Of a stretch of 64,000 nt of DNA, positions 17,526 to 26,310 are shown in pieces; position 1 is the stretch's first letter; each line of letters begins with the position of its first letter. The stretch covers positions 1-64,000 of the forward strand of contig NZ_SOFS01000043.1 of assembly GCF_004402235.1 (NCBI RefSeq). Reading direction: 5' to 3'. The position numbers and the translations under genes were made by a program. The notes under the pieces are model-generated. The model ran no database searches. It was not told the DNA's origin and saw nothing but the letters and a program-made list of their open reading frames with translations. Source of the DNA: Cryobacterium glucosi (GTDB taxonomy: Bacteria > Actinomycetota > Actinomycetes > Actinomycetales > Microbacteriaceae).

Positions 17526-19654
17526 CGACCCAGGTTTCCCCGCGCCCCGCCGTCTCTCCGCTCGGCGCCCGCTTCGGTGCCCGCTTCGTGGCCAGCCTCG
17601 CGGCCCTGCCGCGCACCCTCGTGCGGGGCAGGGCCGGCTCCGCGCGCTGGGAACGGCCGGCCCTGCTGGGTCTCCTGCTCGCGACAGCGGTGCTCTACAT
17701 CTGGGACCTCGGCGCGAGCGGCTGGGCCAACTCGTTCTACTCCGCCGCTGTGCAGGCCGGCTCGGTCGACTGGACCGCGTTCTTCTACGGGTCCTCCGAC
17801 GCCGCCAACGCGATCACCGTCGACAAGCCGCCGGCGAGCCTGTGGCTGATGGCGCTCTCCGTGCGCCTGTTCGGACTCAGTTCGTGGAGCATCCTCGTGC
17901 CGGAGGCCCTGATGGGCGTCGCATCGGTCGGCGTGCTCTTCGCCACCGTGCGCCGCCGCTTCTCGGCAGGCACCGCCCTGCTCGCCGGCGCCGTGCTCGC
18001 CGTGACCCCCGTCGCCGCGCTGATGTTCCGGTTCAACAATCCGGATGCCCTGCTCGTTCTCCTCCTCAGCCTCGCCACCTACTTCACCCTGCGCGGTATC
18101 GAGACCGGCGCCCTGAAATGGGTGCTCTGGGCGGGAGCGATGGTGGGCTTCGGATTCCTGACCAAGCAGCTGCAGGCATTCCTGATCCTGCCTCCGCTCG
18201 CGGGCGTCTACCTGTACGCGGCGCCGCACCGGTTCCGCACCCGCCTCTGGCACTCGTTCGCGGCCCTCGGCGCCGTGATCGTCTCGGCAGGCTGGTGGGT
18301 CGCCATCGTCGAACTCGTCCCGGCGAACTGGCGTCCGTACATCGGTGGCTCGCAGACGAACAGCTTCCTCGAGCTGACGTTCGGGTACAACGGATTCGGC
18401 CGGCTCACCGGGAGCGAGACCGGGAGCGTCACGGGAGGCGCCGGCGGCACGGGTGCGGTGACGGGCGGCATGTGGGGTGAGACCGGGATCTTCCGGCTCT
18501 TCCTCGGCGAATTCGGCGGCCAGATCACCTGGCTGTTGCCCGCCGCGCTGGTGTTGTGCGTCGCGGCGCTCGTCGTGCTCCGCCGCGCCCCGCGGATCTC
18601 GCTCCGCCGGGCCACGCTCCTCCTCTTCGCCGGGTACCTCATCCTGACCGCGCTGGCCTTCAGCTTCATGGCCGGGATCTTCCACGCCTATTACACGGTC
18701 GCCCTCGCGCCCGCGCTCGCCGGAACTTTCGCGATCGGCGCGAGCCTCGTCTGGATGAAACGCACGGCGCTCTGGGCCCGGATCACGGCGGCCGTCGCGA
18801 TGCTCGCGACGAGCGCCTGGGCGTGGGTGCTGCTCGACCGCGCCACCGACTGGCTGCCGTGGCTGAAGTTCGTCGTAGCCGCGCTCGGCCTGGTCGCCGC
18901 CGGACTGCTGATGGTGCCGCCGCGGGCGGCCTGGCTCAGGAGGCTGCCGGGGAAGTGGTGGGGCAGGGCTACGGTCGCGATCGCCCTCACCGGCGCACTG
19001 CTGGCACCCGTTGCCTACACGCTCGAGACCGTGTCGACGGCCCACACCGGGTCGATCGTCACGGCCGGCCCGACCGTTTCCGGCGGCATGGGCGGGATGG
19101 GCGGCGGTGGAATGCCCGGCGGACGGGCCGGGTTCCCCGGCGGCAACGCCGGCGGATTCGCCGGGGGCGGCACTCCGCCGGCCGGCCCGACTGGCGGGAA
19201 CGGCACCGTCCCGAACGGCACCGTCCCGAACGGCACGACAGGGACGCTGCCGACCGGAGGGCGCCCCGGCGGTGCCGGAGGATTCATGGGATCAGCGAGT
19301 GTCAGTGCAAGCCTCGCCGCGCTGCTCTCTGTGAATTCCGGCAGCTACACCTGGATCGCCGCGGCGATCGGGTCGGACTCGGCCGCCGGCTACCAGCTCG
19401 CGACCCAACTGCCGGTGATGGCGATCGGCGGCTTCAACGGGAGCGACCCCGCCCCCACCCTCGCCGAGTTCCAGGCCGATGTGGCAGCAGGGAAGATCCA
19501 CTACTTCATCGGTGGAACGACCGGCCAGGCCAACGGCGGATCGAGTGCCTCGAGCGAGATCGCCGCCTGGGTCGGGGAGAACTTCACCGCCCAGACCGTC
19601 GACAGCGTCACGCTCTACGACCTGTCTGCGGGTGCAACGGCGGCCAGCTCGTAG
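17522..19654 (+). CDS. GT39/ArnT-like membrane glycosyltransferase (YkcB-like)
   Basis: The protein has 710 residues and starts at the ATG that overlaps the GT2 stop (ATGA). About 11 to 13 membrane helices form a GT-C fold. The first extracytoplasmic loop has the acidic motif of polyprenyl-phosphate-sugar transferases (SGWANSFYSAAVQAG), and ITVDKPPASLW follows. After ~residue 510 there is a Gly/Pro/Met-rich loop with PNGTV repeats, then a soluble C-terminal domain (YTWIAAAIGSDSAAGY, FIGGTTGQ) typical of YkcB-type proteins. With the GT2/GtrA partner it should attach a sugar to an extracytoplasmic acceptor; the acceptor is unknown. Confidence 0.87.
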   Translation: MTTQVSPRPAVSPLGARFGARFVASLAALPRTLVRGRAGSARWERPALLGLLLATAVLYIWDLGASGWANSFYSAAVQAGSVDWTAFFYGSSDAANAITVDKPPASLWLMALSVRLFGLSSWSILVPEALMGVASVGVLFATVRRRFSAGTALLAGAVLAVTPVAALMFRFNNPDALLVLLLSLATYFTLRGIETGALKWVLWAGAMVGFGFLTKQLQAFLILPPLAGVYLYAAPHRFRTRLWHSFAALGAVIVSAGWWVAIVELVPANWRPYIGGSQTNSFLELTFGYNGFGRLTGSETGSVTGGAGGTGAVTGGMWGETGIFRLFLGEFGGQITWLLPAALVLCVAALVVLRRAPRISLRRATLLLFAGYLILTALAFSFMAGIFHAYYTVALAPALAGTFAIGASLVWMKRTALWARITAAVAMLATSAWAWVLLDRATDWLPWLKFVVAALGLVAAGLLMVPPRAAWLRRLPGKWWGRATVAIALTGALLAPVAYTLETVSTAHTGSIVTAGPTVSGGMGGMGGGGMPGGRAGFPGGNAGGFAGGGTPPAGPTGGNGTVPNGTVPNGTTGTLPTGGRPGGAGGFMGSASVSASLAALLSVNSGSYTWIAAAIGSDSAAGYQLATQLPVMAIGGFNGSDPAPTLAEFQADVAAGKIHYFIGGTTGQANGGSSASSEIAAWVGENFTAQTVDSVTLYDLSAGATAASS
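19201..19236 (+). repeat. 15-bp tandem repeat in the Gly-rich loop
   Basis: CGGCACCGTCCCGAA is present twice in tandem (19201-19215, 19216-19230) and begins a third time. It encodes repeats of NGTVP inside the low-complexity loop of the GT39 protein. Confidence 0.75.
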
Positions 19655-19677
19655 CGGGCGGACGGGCGAACGCCCGC
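19654..19677 (+). terminator. possible terminator after the glycosyltransferase pair
   Basis: GCGGGCG at 19654-19660 pairs with CGCCCGC at 19671-19677 around a ten-base loop, starting in the stop codon. There is no U-tract. Confidence 0.35.
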
Positions 19678-19874
19678 AGCTACGGAAGGGACCGGGCCGC
19701 TGCAGTGGGTCCCGTCAGCGCCACGGCTCCACTCCAGGGATGATCTGCTGCATCCGTGGCTGAGTCGTTTCATGGCGACAGGGTCGCAGGGACCACCGAC
19801 ATTCGGTCGGAGAACACGATCGCTGCGGATGCCGGAGCGGAGCGTCGGGCGCGCGCCGCGGCATCCGCTGCAGG

Positions 19875-20543
19875 TCAGCCGAGGAGGAGCTTGGCGAGCT
19901 GGTCGACGGAGTAGACGGTCGCGGTCGCTGCGGCGGCCTCTGCGGGAGAGCCGTAGCCCCACTCGACGAGGATCGTCGGCACGCCGTGGGCTGCGGCGCC
20001 CTCCGCGTCGTAGCTGCGGTCGCCGACCATGACGGGGGTGCTGAGGCTCGTGCCGACGGCGGCGAGGCGGTTCAGGGCCTCTTCGACGATGTCGGCCTTG
20101 GCGCTGCGGGTCTCCGCGTCACTCGCCCCGACGATGACCGTGAAGAACCGGGCCAGGTCGAAGTGCTCGAGGATCGTGATCGCGGCGTGCTCCGGCTTGC
20201 TCGTGGCGAGGGCGAGGGGGATTCCGGCCTCGTGCACGCGCTGGAGCAGGCCGGCGACGCCCGGGTAGACGGCGGTGTCGAGCATGGCTTCGCCGTGATA
20301 GTCGGCGCGGTAGACCGCGACGGCCTCAGTGGCCTCCTCTGCCGTCATGCCGGCGTACTCACGGAAGGCGGCGAAGAGGGGCGGGCCGACATAGGCGAGC
20401 AACTCGGCGTCGGTCGGAACCGGTCGGCCGAGAAGGGCGAAGGTCCGGGCGAGGGAGTTGGTGATGGCCGGGGCGGAATCGGTGATGGTTCCGTCGAGGT
20501 CAAAAAGTATTGCACTCCAGGTGCGAGTCAAAGTCGAATTCAC
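19875..20543 (-). CDS. HAD-family phosphatase, phosphoglycolate phosphatase-like
   Basis: The 222-residue haloacid dehalogenase hydrolase has motif I LFDLDGTITDS (nucleophile and acid/base Asp), motif II LATSKP, a conserved Lys in motif III and motif IV MVGDRSYDAEGA. The cap is the four-helix type between motifs I and II. This is the Gph/PgmB-like subgroup; the substrate cannot be fixed from sequence. The GTG start has no Shine-Dalgarno but has TAGGAT exactly six bases upstream, suggesting a leaderless mRNA. Confidence 0.85.
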   Translation of the reverse strand: MNSTLTRTWSAILFDLDGTITDSAPAITNSLARTFALLGRPVPTDAELLAYVGPPLFAAFREYAGMTAEEATEAVAVYRADYHGEAMLDTAVYPGVAGLLQRVHEAGIPLALATSKPEHAAITILEHFDLARFFTVIVGASDAETRSAKADIVEEALNRLAAVGTSLSTPVMVGDRSYDAEGAAAHGVPTILVEWGYGSPAEAAAATATVYSVDQLAKLLLG

Positions 20544-20549
20544 TCGCTA

Positions 20550-20555
20550 ATCCTA
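20550..20555 (-). promoter_or_regulatory. -10 box of a probable leaderless HAD transcript
   Basis: On the minus strand TAGGAT is followed by six bases and the GTG start at 20543. The expected transcription start coincides with the start codon. Confidence 0.5.
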
Positions 20556-20652
20556 GAGGCCAGAGGCCCGATTTCCCACGAAATGGGTAATTTTCTACTT
20601 TATGCCGGAATCCGATGGGCTGCTACTCCTGCCTTCATGAGAGCGCTCCCTC

Positions 20653-20684
20653 GAAAGAAAACGCCCGTCAGGGCCCTCCCGGGC
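20653..20684 (-). terminator. intrinsic terminator of nucS
   Basis: Just after the nucS stop (minus strand) GCCCG pairs with CGGGC across a GC-rich loop and is followed by GTTTTCTTTC. It is the most classical intrinsic terminator in the window. Confidence 0.6.
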
Positions 20685-20687
20685 AGG

Positions 20688-21383
20688 TCAGAACAGGCGG
20701 GATTGCGTGTCGTCGAGGCCGCGCATCGCGTCGTAGTCGAGCACGAGGCAGCGGATGCCGCGATCCTCTGCGAGCATCCGGGCCTGCGGCTTGATGACCT
20801 GTGCGGCGAAAACCCCGGCCACCGGGGCCAGGTGCGGGTCGCGGTTCATCAGCTCGAGGTACCTGGTGAGCTGCTCGACCCCGTCGATGTCGCCGCGGCG
20901 CTTGAGCTCGACCGCGACCGAGTGGCCGGCGGCGTCCCTGGCGAGGATGTCGACAGGGCCGATCGCCGTCATGTACTCGCGGCGGACGAGGGTGTGGCCG
21001 TCCCCGAGAAGATGGATGTGCTCGGCCAGCAGCTTCTGCAGGTGCGCCTCGACGCCGTCCTTGATCAGGCCGGGGTCGATGCCGAGTTCGTGGGCGGAGT
21101 CGTGCAGGACCTCGTGGATGCTGACGATGAGCTGGTCTGCGGTCTTCGCGTGGGTGACGGTCCAGACCTGGGTGATGCCGGCATCCGTCTGTTCGTCATC
21201 GGGGACCTGCTCGACGAGGGAGCACGGCGGGCTCATCCAGTTGAGCGGCTTGTAGGAGCCGCCGTCGGAGTGCACGAGCACGCTGCCGTCCGACTTGAGC
21301 AGGAGGAGGCGGGTGGCGAGCGGCAGGTGTGCGTTCAGCCTTCCGGCATAGTCGACGGAGCAGTTGGCAATTACGAGGCGCAC
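20688..21383 (-). CDS. nucS: mismatch-specific endonuclease NucS (EndoMS)
   Basis: NucS replaces MutS/MutL in actinobacteria and cuts both strands at certain mismatches. The 231-residue protein has the N-terminal DNA-binding/dimerisation barrel ([31 protein letters not shown]) and the C-terminal RecB-like nuclease. The nuclease residues are visible in [12 protein letters not shown] and [20 protein letters not shown] (D, E-x-K). The extreme C-terminus, QSRLF, is the short sliding-clamp-binding tail. TAAGCT lies six bases before the GTG, and there is no Shine-Dalgarno. Confidence 0.95.
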   Translation of the reverse strand: MRLVIANCSVDYAGRLNAHLPLATRLLLLKSDGSVLVHSDGGSYKPLNWMSPPCSLVEQVPDDEQTDAGITQVWTVTHAKTADQLIVSIHEVLHDSAHELGIDPGLIKDGVEAHLQKLLAEHIHLLGDGHTLVRREYMTAIGPVDILARDAAGHSVAVELKRRGDIDGVEQLTRYLELMNRDPHLAPVAGVFAAQVIKPQARMLAEDRGIRCLVLDYDAMRGLDDTQSRLF

Positions 21384-21389
21384 GCATCG

Positions 21390-21395
21390 AGCTTA
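21390..21395 (-). promoter_or_regulatory. -10 box of a probable leaderless nucS transcript
   Basis: TAAGCT on the minus strand, then six bases, then the GTG at 21383. No ribosome site is present. Confidence 0.5.
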
Positions 21396-21427
21396 ACCGG
21401 TCTGAAGCAACCGCTCGACAGGAGGGG

Positions 21428-22678
21428 TCAGCGGCGGTGGCGCTCGCGGGCGGCCGGAGCGGCGAGGCCGGCGAGGGCCATCAGGGCGACGATGAGGTAC
21501 AGGGCGTTCAGGATGCCCCAGTTCTGGCCGAGAAGGCCGAGAACGGGCGGCCCGACGAGGAAGGCGAAGTAGCCGATCATGGCGACGGCGCTGACCCGGG
21601 CCGCGGAATTCCTCGTGTCGTCCGCGGCGGCCGACATGCCAACAGGGAAGCCGAGTGAGGCTCCGACGCCCCACAGCACGGTGCCCGCGTAGAGTGCAAA
21701 GTCGTTCGGCGCGAGGATGAACAGGAGCAGCCCGAGCACCCCGATGACGGCGCAGGCCCGCAGCACGGGAACACGGCCGAACCGGTCGATCACCGGCCCG
21801 CCGATCACCCGGCCGACGGTCATCGCTGCGACGAACACGCCGAAGACGATCGCGCCGGCGGTATTGCTGAAACCGTGGCCGTCGACGGAAGCGAGCGCGA
21901 TCCAGTCGTTCGCCGAGCCCTCCGCGAACGTCATCCCGAGCACGATCGCACCGATCAACAGGACGCCCGGGTCTGCCCACACCGACAGGCTCGCTCGCAG
22001 CCGGCTGCGCCAGGTGCTGGCCGGCTCGCCAGGCGCACTCGTCTCGGCGGTGTTCTCGAGCTCAGGAATGGACCGAACGGCCACGACCGCGATCAGGAAC
22101 ACGAGCACCGCAATCGCCGTCAGGTGCCAGAACACCGAGACGGAGAGTGCGGATGCCGCGGCACCGAGCAGCGCCCCGACGACGGTTCCGAGGCTGAAGC
22201 AGGCGTGCATCAGCGGCATCAACGTCTTGCGAATCGCCCGTTCGGCCGCAGCGCCCTCGACGTTCATCATCACGTCGAGCGAACCCATCCCGAGGCCGAC
22301 GGCGGCAAGGCCCGCGAAGACGACCGGGGCGGATTCGAGCAGGGTCGCGCCGGCACCGACCACGACCAGTCCGATCGAGGACGTCGCGACGCTGATCGTC
22401 ATGGCCCGGGGGGCGCCGAAACGGGCGAGGAGCCGCACCGCGACGACCAGGCCGAGCACAGAGCCTGCCGAGAGGCCGAAGATGAGCACGCCGACGAGTG
22501 CGGTGTCGAGCCGCAGGCTGTCGCGAACCGCGGGGATGCGTGCGACCCAGCTGGCGAGGCCGAGTCCGCTGATGAAGAAGACCGCGAAGACGGCGTTGCG
22601 CCAGGCGAGGGTGCCGGGGCCGTTCGGTGATCCGGGGCTCGGAGCGGACGCATCCGTCGGTTCGGAGGGCGCGGTCAT
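21428..22678 (-). CDS. MFS transporter, YbjJ-like
   Basis: This 416-residue protein has 12 predicted membrane helices and a Pro/Ser-rich N-terminus. The helix-1/loop region FFISGLGLASWVARIPAVRDSL resembles the E. coli YbjJ subgroup of the major facilitator superfamily. The ATG follows AAGGAAACGACC. It is divergent from the IclR regulator of the Cre-like cluster across 114 bases. It could therefore belong to that regulon, for example as an aromatic acid or phenol transporter, but the subgroup's substrates are not established. Confidence 0.85.
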   Translation of the reverse strand: MTAPSEPTDASAPSPGSPNGPGTLAWRNAVFAVFFISGLGLASWVARIPAVRDSLRLDTALVGVLIFGLSAGSVLGLVVAVRLLARFGAPRAMTISVATSSIGLVVVGAGATLLESAPVVFAGLAAVGLGMGSLDVMMNVEGAAAERAIRKTLMPLMHACFSLGTVVGALLGAAASALSVSVFWHLTAIAVLVFLIAVVAVRSIPELENTAETSAPGEPASTWRSRLRASLSVWADPGVLLIGAIVLGMTFAEGSANDWIALASVDGHGFSNTAGAIVFGVFVAAMTVGRVIGGPVIDRFGRVPVLRACAVIGVLGLLLFILAPNDFALYAGTVLWGVGASLGFPVGMSAAADDTRNSAARVSAVAMIGYFAFLVGPPVLGLLGQNWGILNALYLIVALMALAGLAAPAARERHRR

Positions 22679-22744
22679 GGTCGTTTCCTTAACAGGCTCG
22701 GTCGGGGGGGGTATCCCGTCAACGCTATCCGATCTCCGGCGACG

Positions 22745-22750
22745 TACGAT
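22745..22750 (+). promoter_or_regulatory. candidate -10 box of the Cre-like IclR gene
   Basis: TACGAT stands 42 bases before the GTG start at 22793, in the 114-bp region shared with the divergent MFS gene. The -35 was not identified. Confidence 0.35.
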
Positions 22751-22792
22751 GGGGCTGGAGTCGAGCGCAGCGGGGCGCGAGGGGGGGGAATC

Positions 22793-23599
22793 GTGGCAGG
22801 ACGCACCACCTCACCGGGGCAGACGGTGACCTCGCGCGTGCTCAGCATCCTGGCCGTCTTCGAGTCCAGCCCCTCCGCGCGGACCCTCTCCGAGATCTGC
22901 ACCGAGAGCGGCCTTCCCCAGAGCACCGTGCACCGCCTGCTCGGCGAGCTGGAGGAATGGGGCGCCGTGCAGCGGGATGCCCGCGGCCGGTACCAGATCG
23001 GCCTCCGGCTCTGGGAACTCGGCCAGCATGCCGGACGGCAGCTGCGCGACGTCGTGCGCCCGTACCTGCAGGACCTGTTCGGCCTCACGCAGGAGACCGC
23101 CCACTTCGCCATCCGCGACGGCGCGGACGTGCTCTACATCGACCGGGTCTACGGGAGCAGGAGAGTCCCGCAGGCCTCCCGGGTGGGCGGGCGGCTGCCG
23201 ATGCACGCGACCGCTGTCGGCCGGGCGATCCTCGCCTTCGAGGCGGGCTGGGTGCGTGACGCCGTGCTCGGCGCGGCGCTCGTGCAGCGCACCCCGTTCA
23301 CCAAGGCCGACCCGGAGCAGCTCCGCCGGGAACTCGACAAGGTACGCGGCCAGGGCTTCGCCGTCGCCTCAGAGGAGGTGCGGCTCGGATCGTGCTCGCT
23401 CGCCGTCCCGGTGTTCCAGGCCGACGGAAGTATCTTCGGCGGACTCGGGATCGTGCTGCCCACCTCGCGGGCGCACCAGCTCGAACGCAACCTGCCCATC
23501 CTGCTCGGCACGGCCGAGCGCATCCAGGCGGGGATCGCGCACCTGCCGAAGGCTGCCCTGCAACCGTCGGCGCGTGCCCGCAAACCGCAGCAGTCCTGA
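22793..23599 (+). CDS. IclR-family regulator of the alkylphenol (Cre-like) cluster
   Basis: The 268-residue protein has a winged HTH at the N-terminus (RTLSEICTESGLPQSTVHRLLGEL) and the IclR ligand domain (ETAHFAIRDGADVLYIDRV, LPMHATAVGRAILAF, SLAVPVFQADGSIFGGLGIVLP). The GTG is behind a run of G's that serves as ribosome site. It directly precedes the P450-led operon on the same strand, with a 141-base gap holding three similar half-sites. It is the likely regulator of that operon; a phenol or hydroxybenzoate effector is an inference. Confidence 0.88.
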   Translation: MAGRTTSPGQTVTSRVLSILAVFESSPSARTLSEICTESGLPQSTVHRLLGELEEWGAVQRDARGRYQIGLRLWELGQHAGRQLRDVVRPYLQDLFGLTQETAHFAIRDGADVLYIDRVYGSRRVPQASRVGGRLPMHATAVGRAILAFEAGWVRDAVLGAALVQRTPFTKADPEQLRRELDKVRGQGFAVASEEVRLGSCSLAVPVFQADGSIFGGLGIVLPTSRAHQLERNLPILLGTAERIQAGIAHLPKAALQPSARARKPQQS

Positions 23600-23626
23600 A
23601 CCGGCCTGAACGGGCGCCTCCCCAAC

Positions 23627-23637
23627 TCCACTTCCGC
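23627..23637 (-). promoter_or_regulatory. inverted half-site upstream of the P450 operon
   Basis: Read on the minus strand this is GCGGAAGTGGA, one base different from the GCAGAAGTGGA found twice in direct orientation at 23697 and 23716. It is a candidate IclR operator half-site. Confidence 0.4.
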
Positions 23638-23691
23638 CCAGTGGGACAAGCCCGGCGCTTCCCAGCTCCGGGAGCATTAGATGGAGCCAGA

Positions 23692-23729
23692 TCCCCGCAG
23701 AAGTGGACAGTCCCCGCAGAAGTGGACAG
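23692..23729 (+). repeat. perfect 19-bp tandem repeat before the P450 ribosome site
   Basis: A 19-base unit (TCCCCGCAGAAGTGGACAG) is present twice without a spacer. The second copy runs straight into the AGAAGGAG ribosome site of the P450 gene. A 19-bp period does not keep reading frame, which argues that it is non-coding and that the P450 starts after it. Confidence 0.8.
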
Positions 23730-23740
23730 AAGGAGCACTC

Positions 23741-25117
23741 GTGAACGCTCAGCCCGTGACGGCACAGCCCGCCACCACGCACCCGGCCGCAGCCCAGCCG
23801 GCCCCCGGCCAGCCCGCAGCAGCCCAGCCCGCAGCAGCCCAGTGCCCGGTCGATCACCGCGCGCTCGCCGCGGCCGCCGGCGGCCACCACGGCTATTCCC
23901 CGTTCGACATGAACGACCCGTTCCCTGCATACGCCGAGCTGCGCAACGAGCAGCCCGTCATGTTCGACGAGCGCATCGGCTACTACGTCGTCTCCCGCTA
24001 CGCGGACGTCAAGGCCGTCTTCGACAACTGGGTCACCTTCAGCAGCGAGAACGCCCAGGCCCCCGTGCGGCCGCGCGGAGCCGCCGCGACGAAGATCATG
24101 AACGATGGCGGCTTCACCGCATACTCCGGCCTCTCGGCCCGCGTTCCCCCAGAGCACACCCGGATGCGCACGATCGTGCAGCAGGAGTTCAGCCCACGCC
24201 GGTACAAGGCCCTCGAGCCCACCATCCGCGAGAACACCGCGCGGCTCCTCACCCAGATGCTCGCGCATCCGGATGCCCGGGGCGATTTCCTGAAGGACGT
24301 CGCCGTCGACATCCCCACGATCACGATCCTCGGCCTGCTCGGCGTCGGGCCGGAAATGGTCCCGACCTACAAGAAATGGTCGGACTCGCGGGCCGCGATG
24401 ACCTGGGGTGACCTGAGCGACGAGGAGCAGATCCCGCACGCGCACAACCTCGTCGACTACTGGACCGAATGCCGGCGCCTGGTCTCCGCCGCCCACGGGG
24501 CCATCGACGCCGGAACTGCCGGAACCGACCTCGTCACCGACCTCGTGCGCGCCCAGCTGGCCGGCGGAGAGATCTCCGACCACGAGATCGCGTCGGTCTG
24601 CTACAGCCTGCTCTTCGCCGGCCACGAGACCACGACGACGCTCATCTCCAACACGATCCGGATGCTGCTCAGCAACCCCGGCGAGTGGCAGAAGCTCGTC
24701 GAGGACCCCAAGCGGATTCCCGGGGCGATCGACGAGACGTTGCGCTACAGCCCCTCGATCGTCGGCTGGCGGCGCAAGGCCCTCGTCGACACCGAGATCG
24801 CCGGCACCCCGATCCCGAAGGGCGCGAACATCCTGCTGCTGATGGGATCTGCCAACCGGGACCCGAGCGTCTTCGAGGAGCCCGAGGTCTTCGACATCGA
24901 ACGGGCCAACGCCCGCACCCACCTCTCCTTCGGCTTCGGCATCCACTACTGCCTCGGCAACATGCTCGCCAAGCTGCAGGACAAGATCGTTGTCGAAGAG
25001 ACCATCCGGGCCGTCCCCGGCCTGAGGATCGTCGATTCCGAAGCGATCGTCTTCGGAGAAAACCTGTCGTTCAGGGCGCCGACGTCGGTTCCCGTCACCT
25101 GGGAGGGCAACGCCTGA
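23741..25117 (+). CDS. creJ: cytochrome P450, CreJ-like alkylphenyl-phosphate oxidase
   Basis: The 458-residue class I P450 has the I-helix AGHETTTT, the ExxR motif ETLR and the heme loop FGFGIHYCLG with axial C404. It starts at GTG 23741 behind AGAAGGAG. The first ~40 residues are a low-complexity Ala/Pro/Gln run not needed for the fold. In the Corynebacterium glutamicum Cre pathway, CreJ with CreE/CreF oxidises the methyl group of 4-cresyl phosphate stepwise. The same neighbours are here in order: kinase halves, SDR, ferredoxin, reductase, phosphohydrolase and ALDH. The P450 assignment is certain; the CreJ role is inferred from context. Confidence 0.85.
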   Translation: MNAQPVTAQPATTHPAAAQPAPGQPAAAQPAAAQCPVDHRALAAAAGGHHGYSPFDMNDPFPAYAELRNEQPVMFDERIGYYVVSRYADVKAVFDNWVTFSSENAQAPVRPRGAAATKIMNDGGFTAYSGLSARVPPEHTRMRTIVQQEFSPRRYKALEPTIRENTARLLTQMLAHPDARGDFLKDVAVDIPTITILGLLGVGPEMVPTYKKWSDSRAAMTWGDLSDEEQIPHAHNLVDYWTECRRLVSAAHGAIDAGTAGTDLVTDLVRAQLAGGEISDHEIASVCYSLLFAGHETTTTLISNTIRMLLSNPGEWQKLVEDPKRIPGAIDETLRYSPSIVGWRRKALVDTEIAGTPIPKGANILLLMGSANRDPSVFEEPEVFDIERANARTHLSFGFGIHYCLGNMLAKLQDKIVVEETIRAVPGLRIVDSEAIVFGENLSFRAPTSVPVTWEGNA

Positions 25118-26232
25118 TGGAAACCGCAACCCCCGCTGTCACCGCAACACCGGCATCCCACGCCGCCTACATCCAGTTCTTCGACGGCGGGCTTCCGCCG
25201 CTGCACGAGCAGCTCGGCGGCAAGTGCGCGTCCCTCGTCGCACTCACCGCGGCCGGGATGCCGGTTCCCCCCGGCTTCGCCATCACGACGGCAGCATACG
25301 ACGCCTTCATCCGCGAGGCCGGCATCGAGAAGGACATCCACGAGATGCTCGCGAACCTCGATCCCGACGACGTGACCGCCGTCGACCGGGTCTCGGCCCA
25401 GCTGCGCCTCGAGATCACCTCGCGGCCGGTGCCCGCCGAGTTGCACGCCACGACCATCGAGGCATACGAGGCACTGCAGTCGCGCTTCGAGTCCCCTGTC
25501 CCTGTCGCCGTGCGGTCCTCGGCGACGGCAGAGGACCTGCCGGATGCGAGCTTCGCCGGCCAGCAGGACACCTACCTCTGGCTCCTCGGCGTCAAAGACG
25601 TCACCGAGCACATCCGCGCGTGCTGGGCCTCGCTCTACACCTCCCGCGCCATCATCTACCGGCTGAAGAACAAGATCCCCAACGAAGGCCTCTCGATGGC
25701 CGTCGCGGTGCAGAAGATGGTGAACGCCCGGGTCGCCGGCGTCGCGATCACCATGGACCCGACCAATGGCGACCGCTCCAAGATCGTGATGGAGGCCTCG
25801 TACGGGCTCGGCGAGCTCGTCGTCTCCGGGCAGGTGACGCCGGACAACATCACCGTCGACAAGGTCATGCTCATGGTCGTGAAGCACTCGATCGGCGACA
25901 AGCACGCCGAACTCGTGCCCGACCCCGCGAGCAAGTCCCTCGTCGAACGCGAGGTCCCTGCCGACCGCCGCGGGCGCCTCTGCATCAGCGACACGGAGAT
26001 CACCGCGATCGCCGCGATCGCCAAGCGCGCCGAGAAGCACTTCAAGTGCCCCCAGGACATCGAATGGGCCCTCGACCGCGACCTGCCGGACGGGGAGAAC
26101 CTCTTGTTGCTGCAGTCCCGACCCGAGACGGTGTTCTCCTCGACGGCGTCGGGTTCGATTCCGACGCAGTCCGCCGGGTTCGGCATCGAGAGCATCACCC
26201 GCTCGCTGATGACGCAGGCCGGCAAGGCCTGA
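25117..26232 (+). CDS. ATP-binding half of a split PEP-synthase-like phenol kinase (CreH/CreI-like)
   Basis: This 371-residue protein is a PEP synthase N-terminal (PPDK_N, ATP-grasp) domain on its own. It has LGGKCASLVALTAAGMPVPPGFAITT, VPVAVRSSATAEDLPDASFAGQQDTYL and the C-terminal DIEWALD...LLLLQSRPET. It lacks the swivelling His domain and the PEP/pyruvate barrel. The missing His domain is in the next gene. In phenylphosphate synthase and in CreHI, such split proteins phosphorylate a phenolic hydroxyl with ATP. The ATG overlaps the P450 stop (TGATG), with GGGAGG upstream. Which of CreH or CreI it matches was not determined. Confidence 0.82.
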   Translation: METATPAVTATPASHAAYIQFFDGGLPPLHEQLGGKCASLVALTAAGMPVPPGFAITTAAYDAFIREAGIEKDIHEMLANLDPDDVTAVDRVSAQLRLEITSRPVPAELHATTIEAYEALQSRFESPVPVAVRSSATAEDLPDASFAGQQDTYLWLLGVKDVTEHIRACWASLYTSRAIIYRLKNKIPNEGLSMAVAVQKMVNARVAGVAITMDPTNGDRSKIVMEASYGLGELVVSGQVTPDNITVDKVMLMVVKHSIGDKHAELVPDPASKSLVEREVPADRRGRLCISDTEITAIAAIAKRAEKHFKCPQDIEWALDRDLPDGENLLLLQSRPETVFSSTASGSIPTQSAGFGIESITRSLMTQAGKA

Positions 26233-26310
26233 TCTCCCGCGCATCCGCTGCGCCTCATCTTCCCCGCTCGTCCCCTCCACCCGCGTTTACCCACACAGAA
26301 CGGTTGAACC

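Noticed and set aside
23692..23729. Start of a CRISPR array or coding repeat.
   Set aside because: There are only two abutting 19-bp copies, no spacers, and the period is not a multiple of three.
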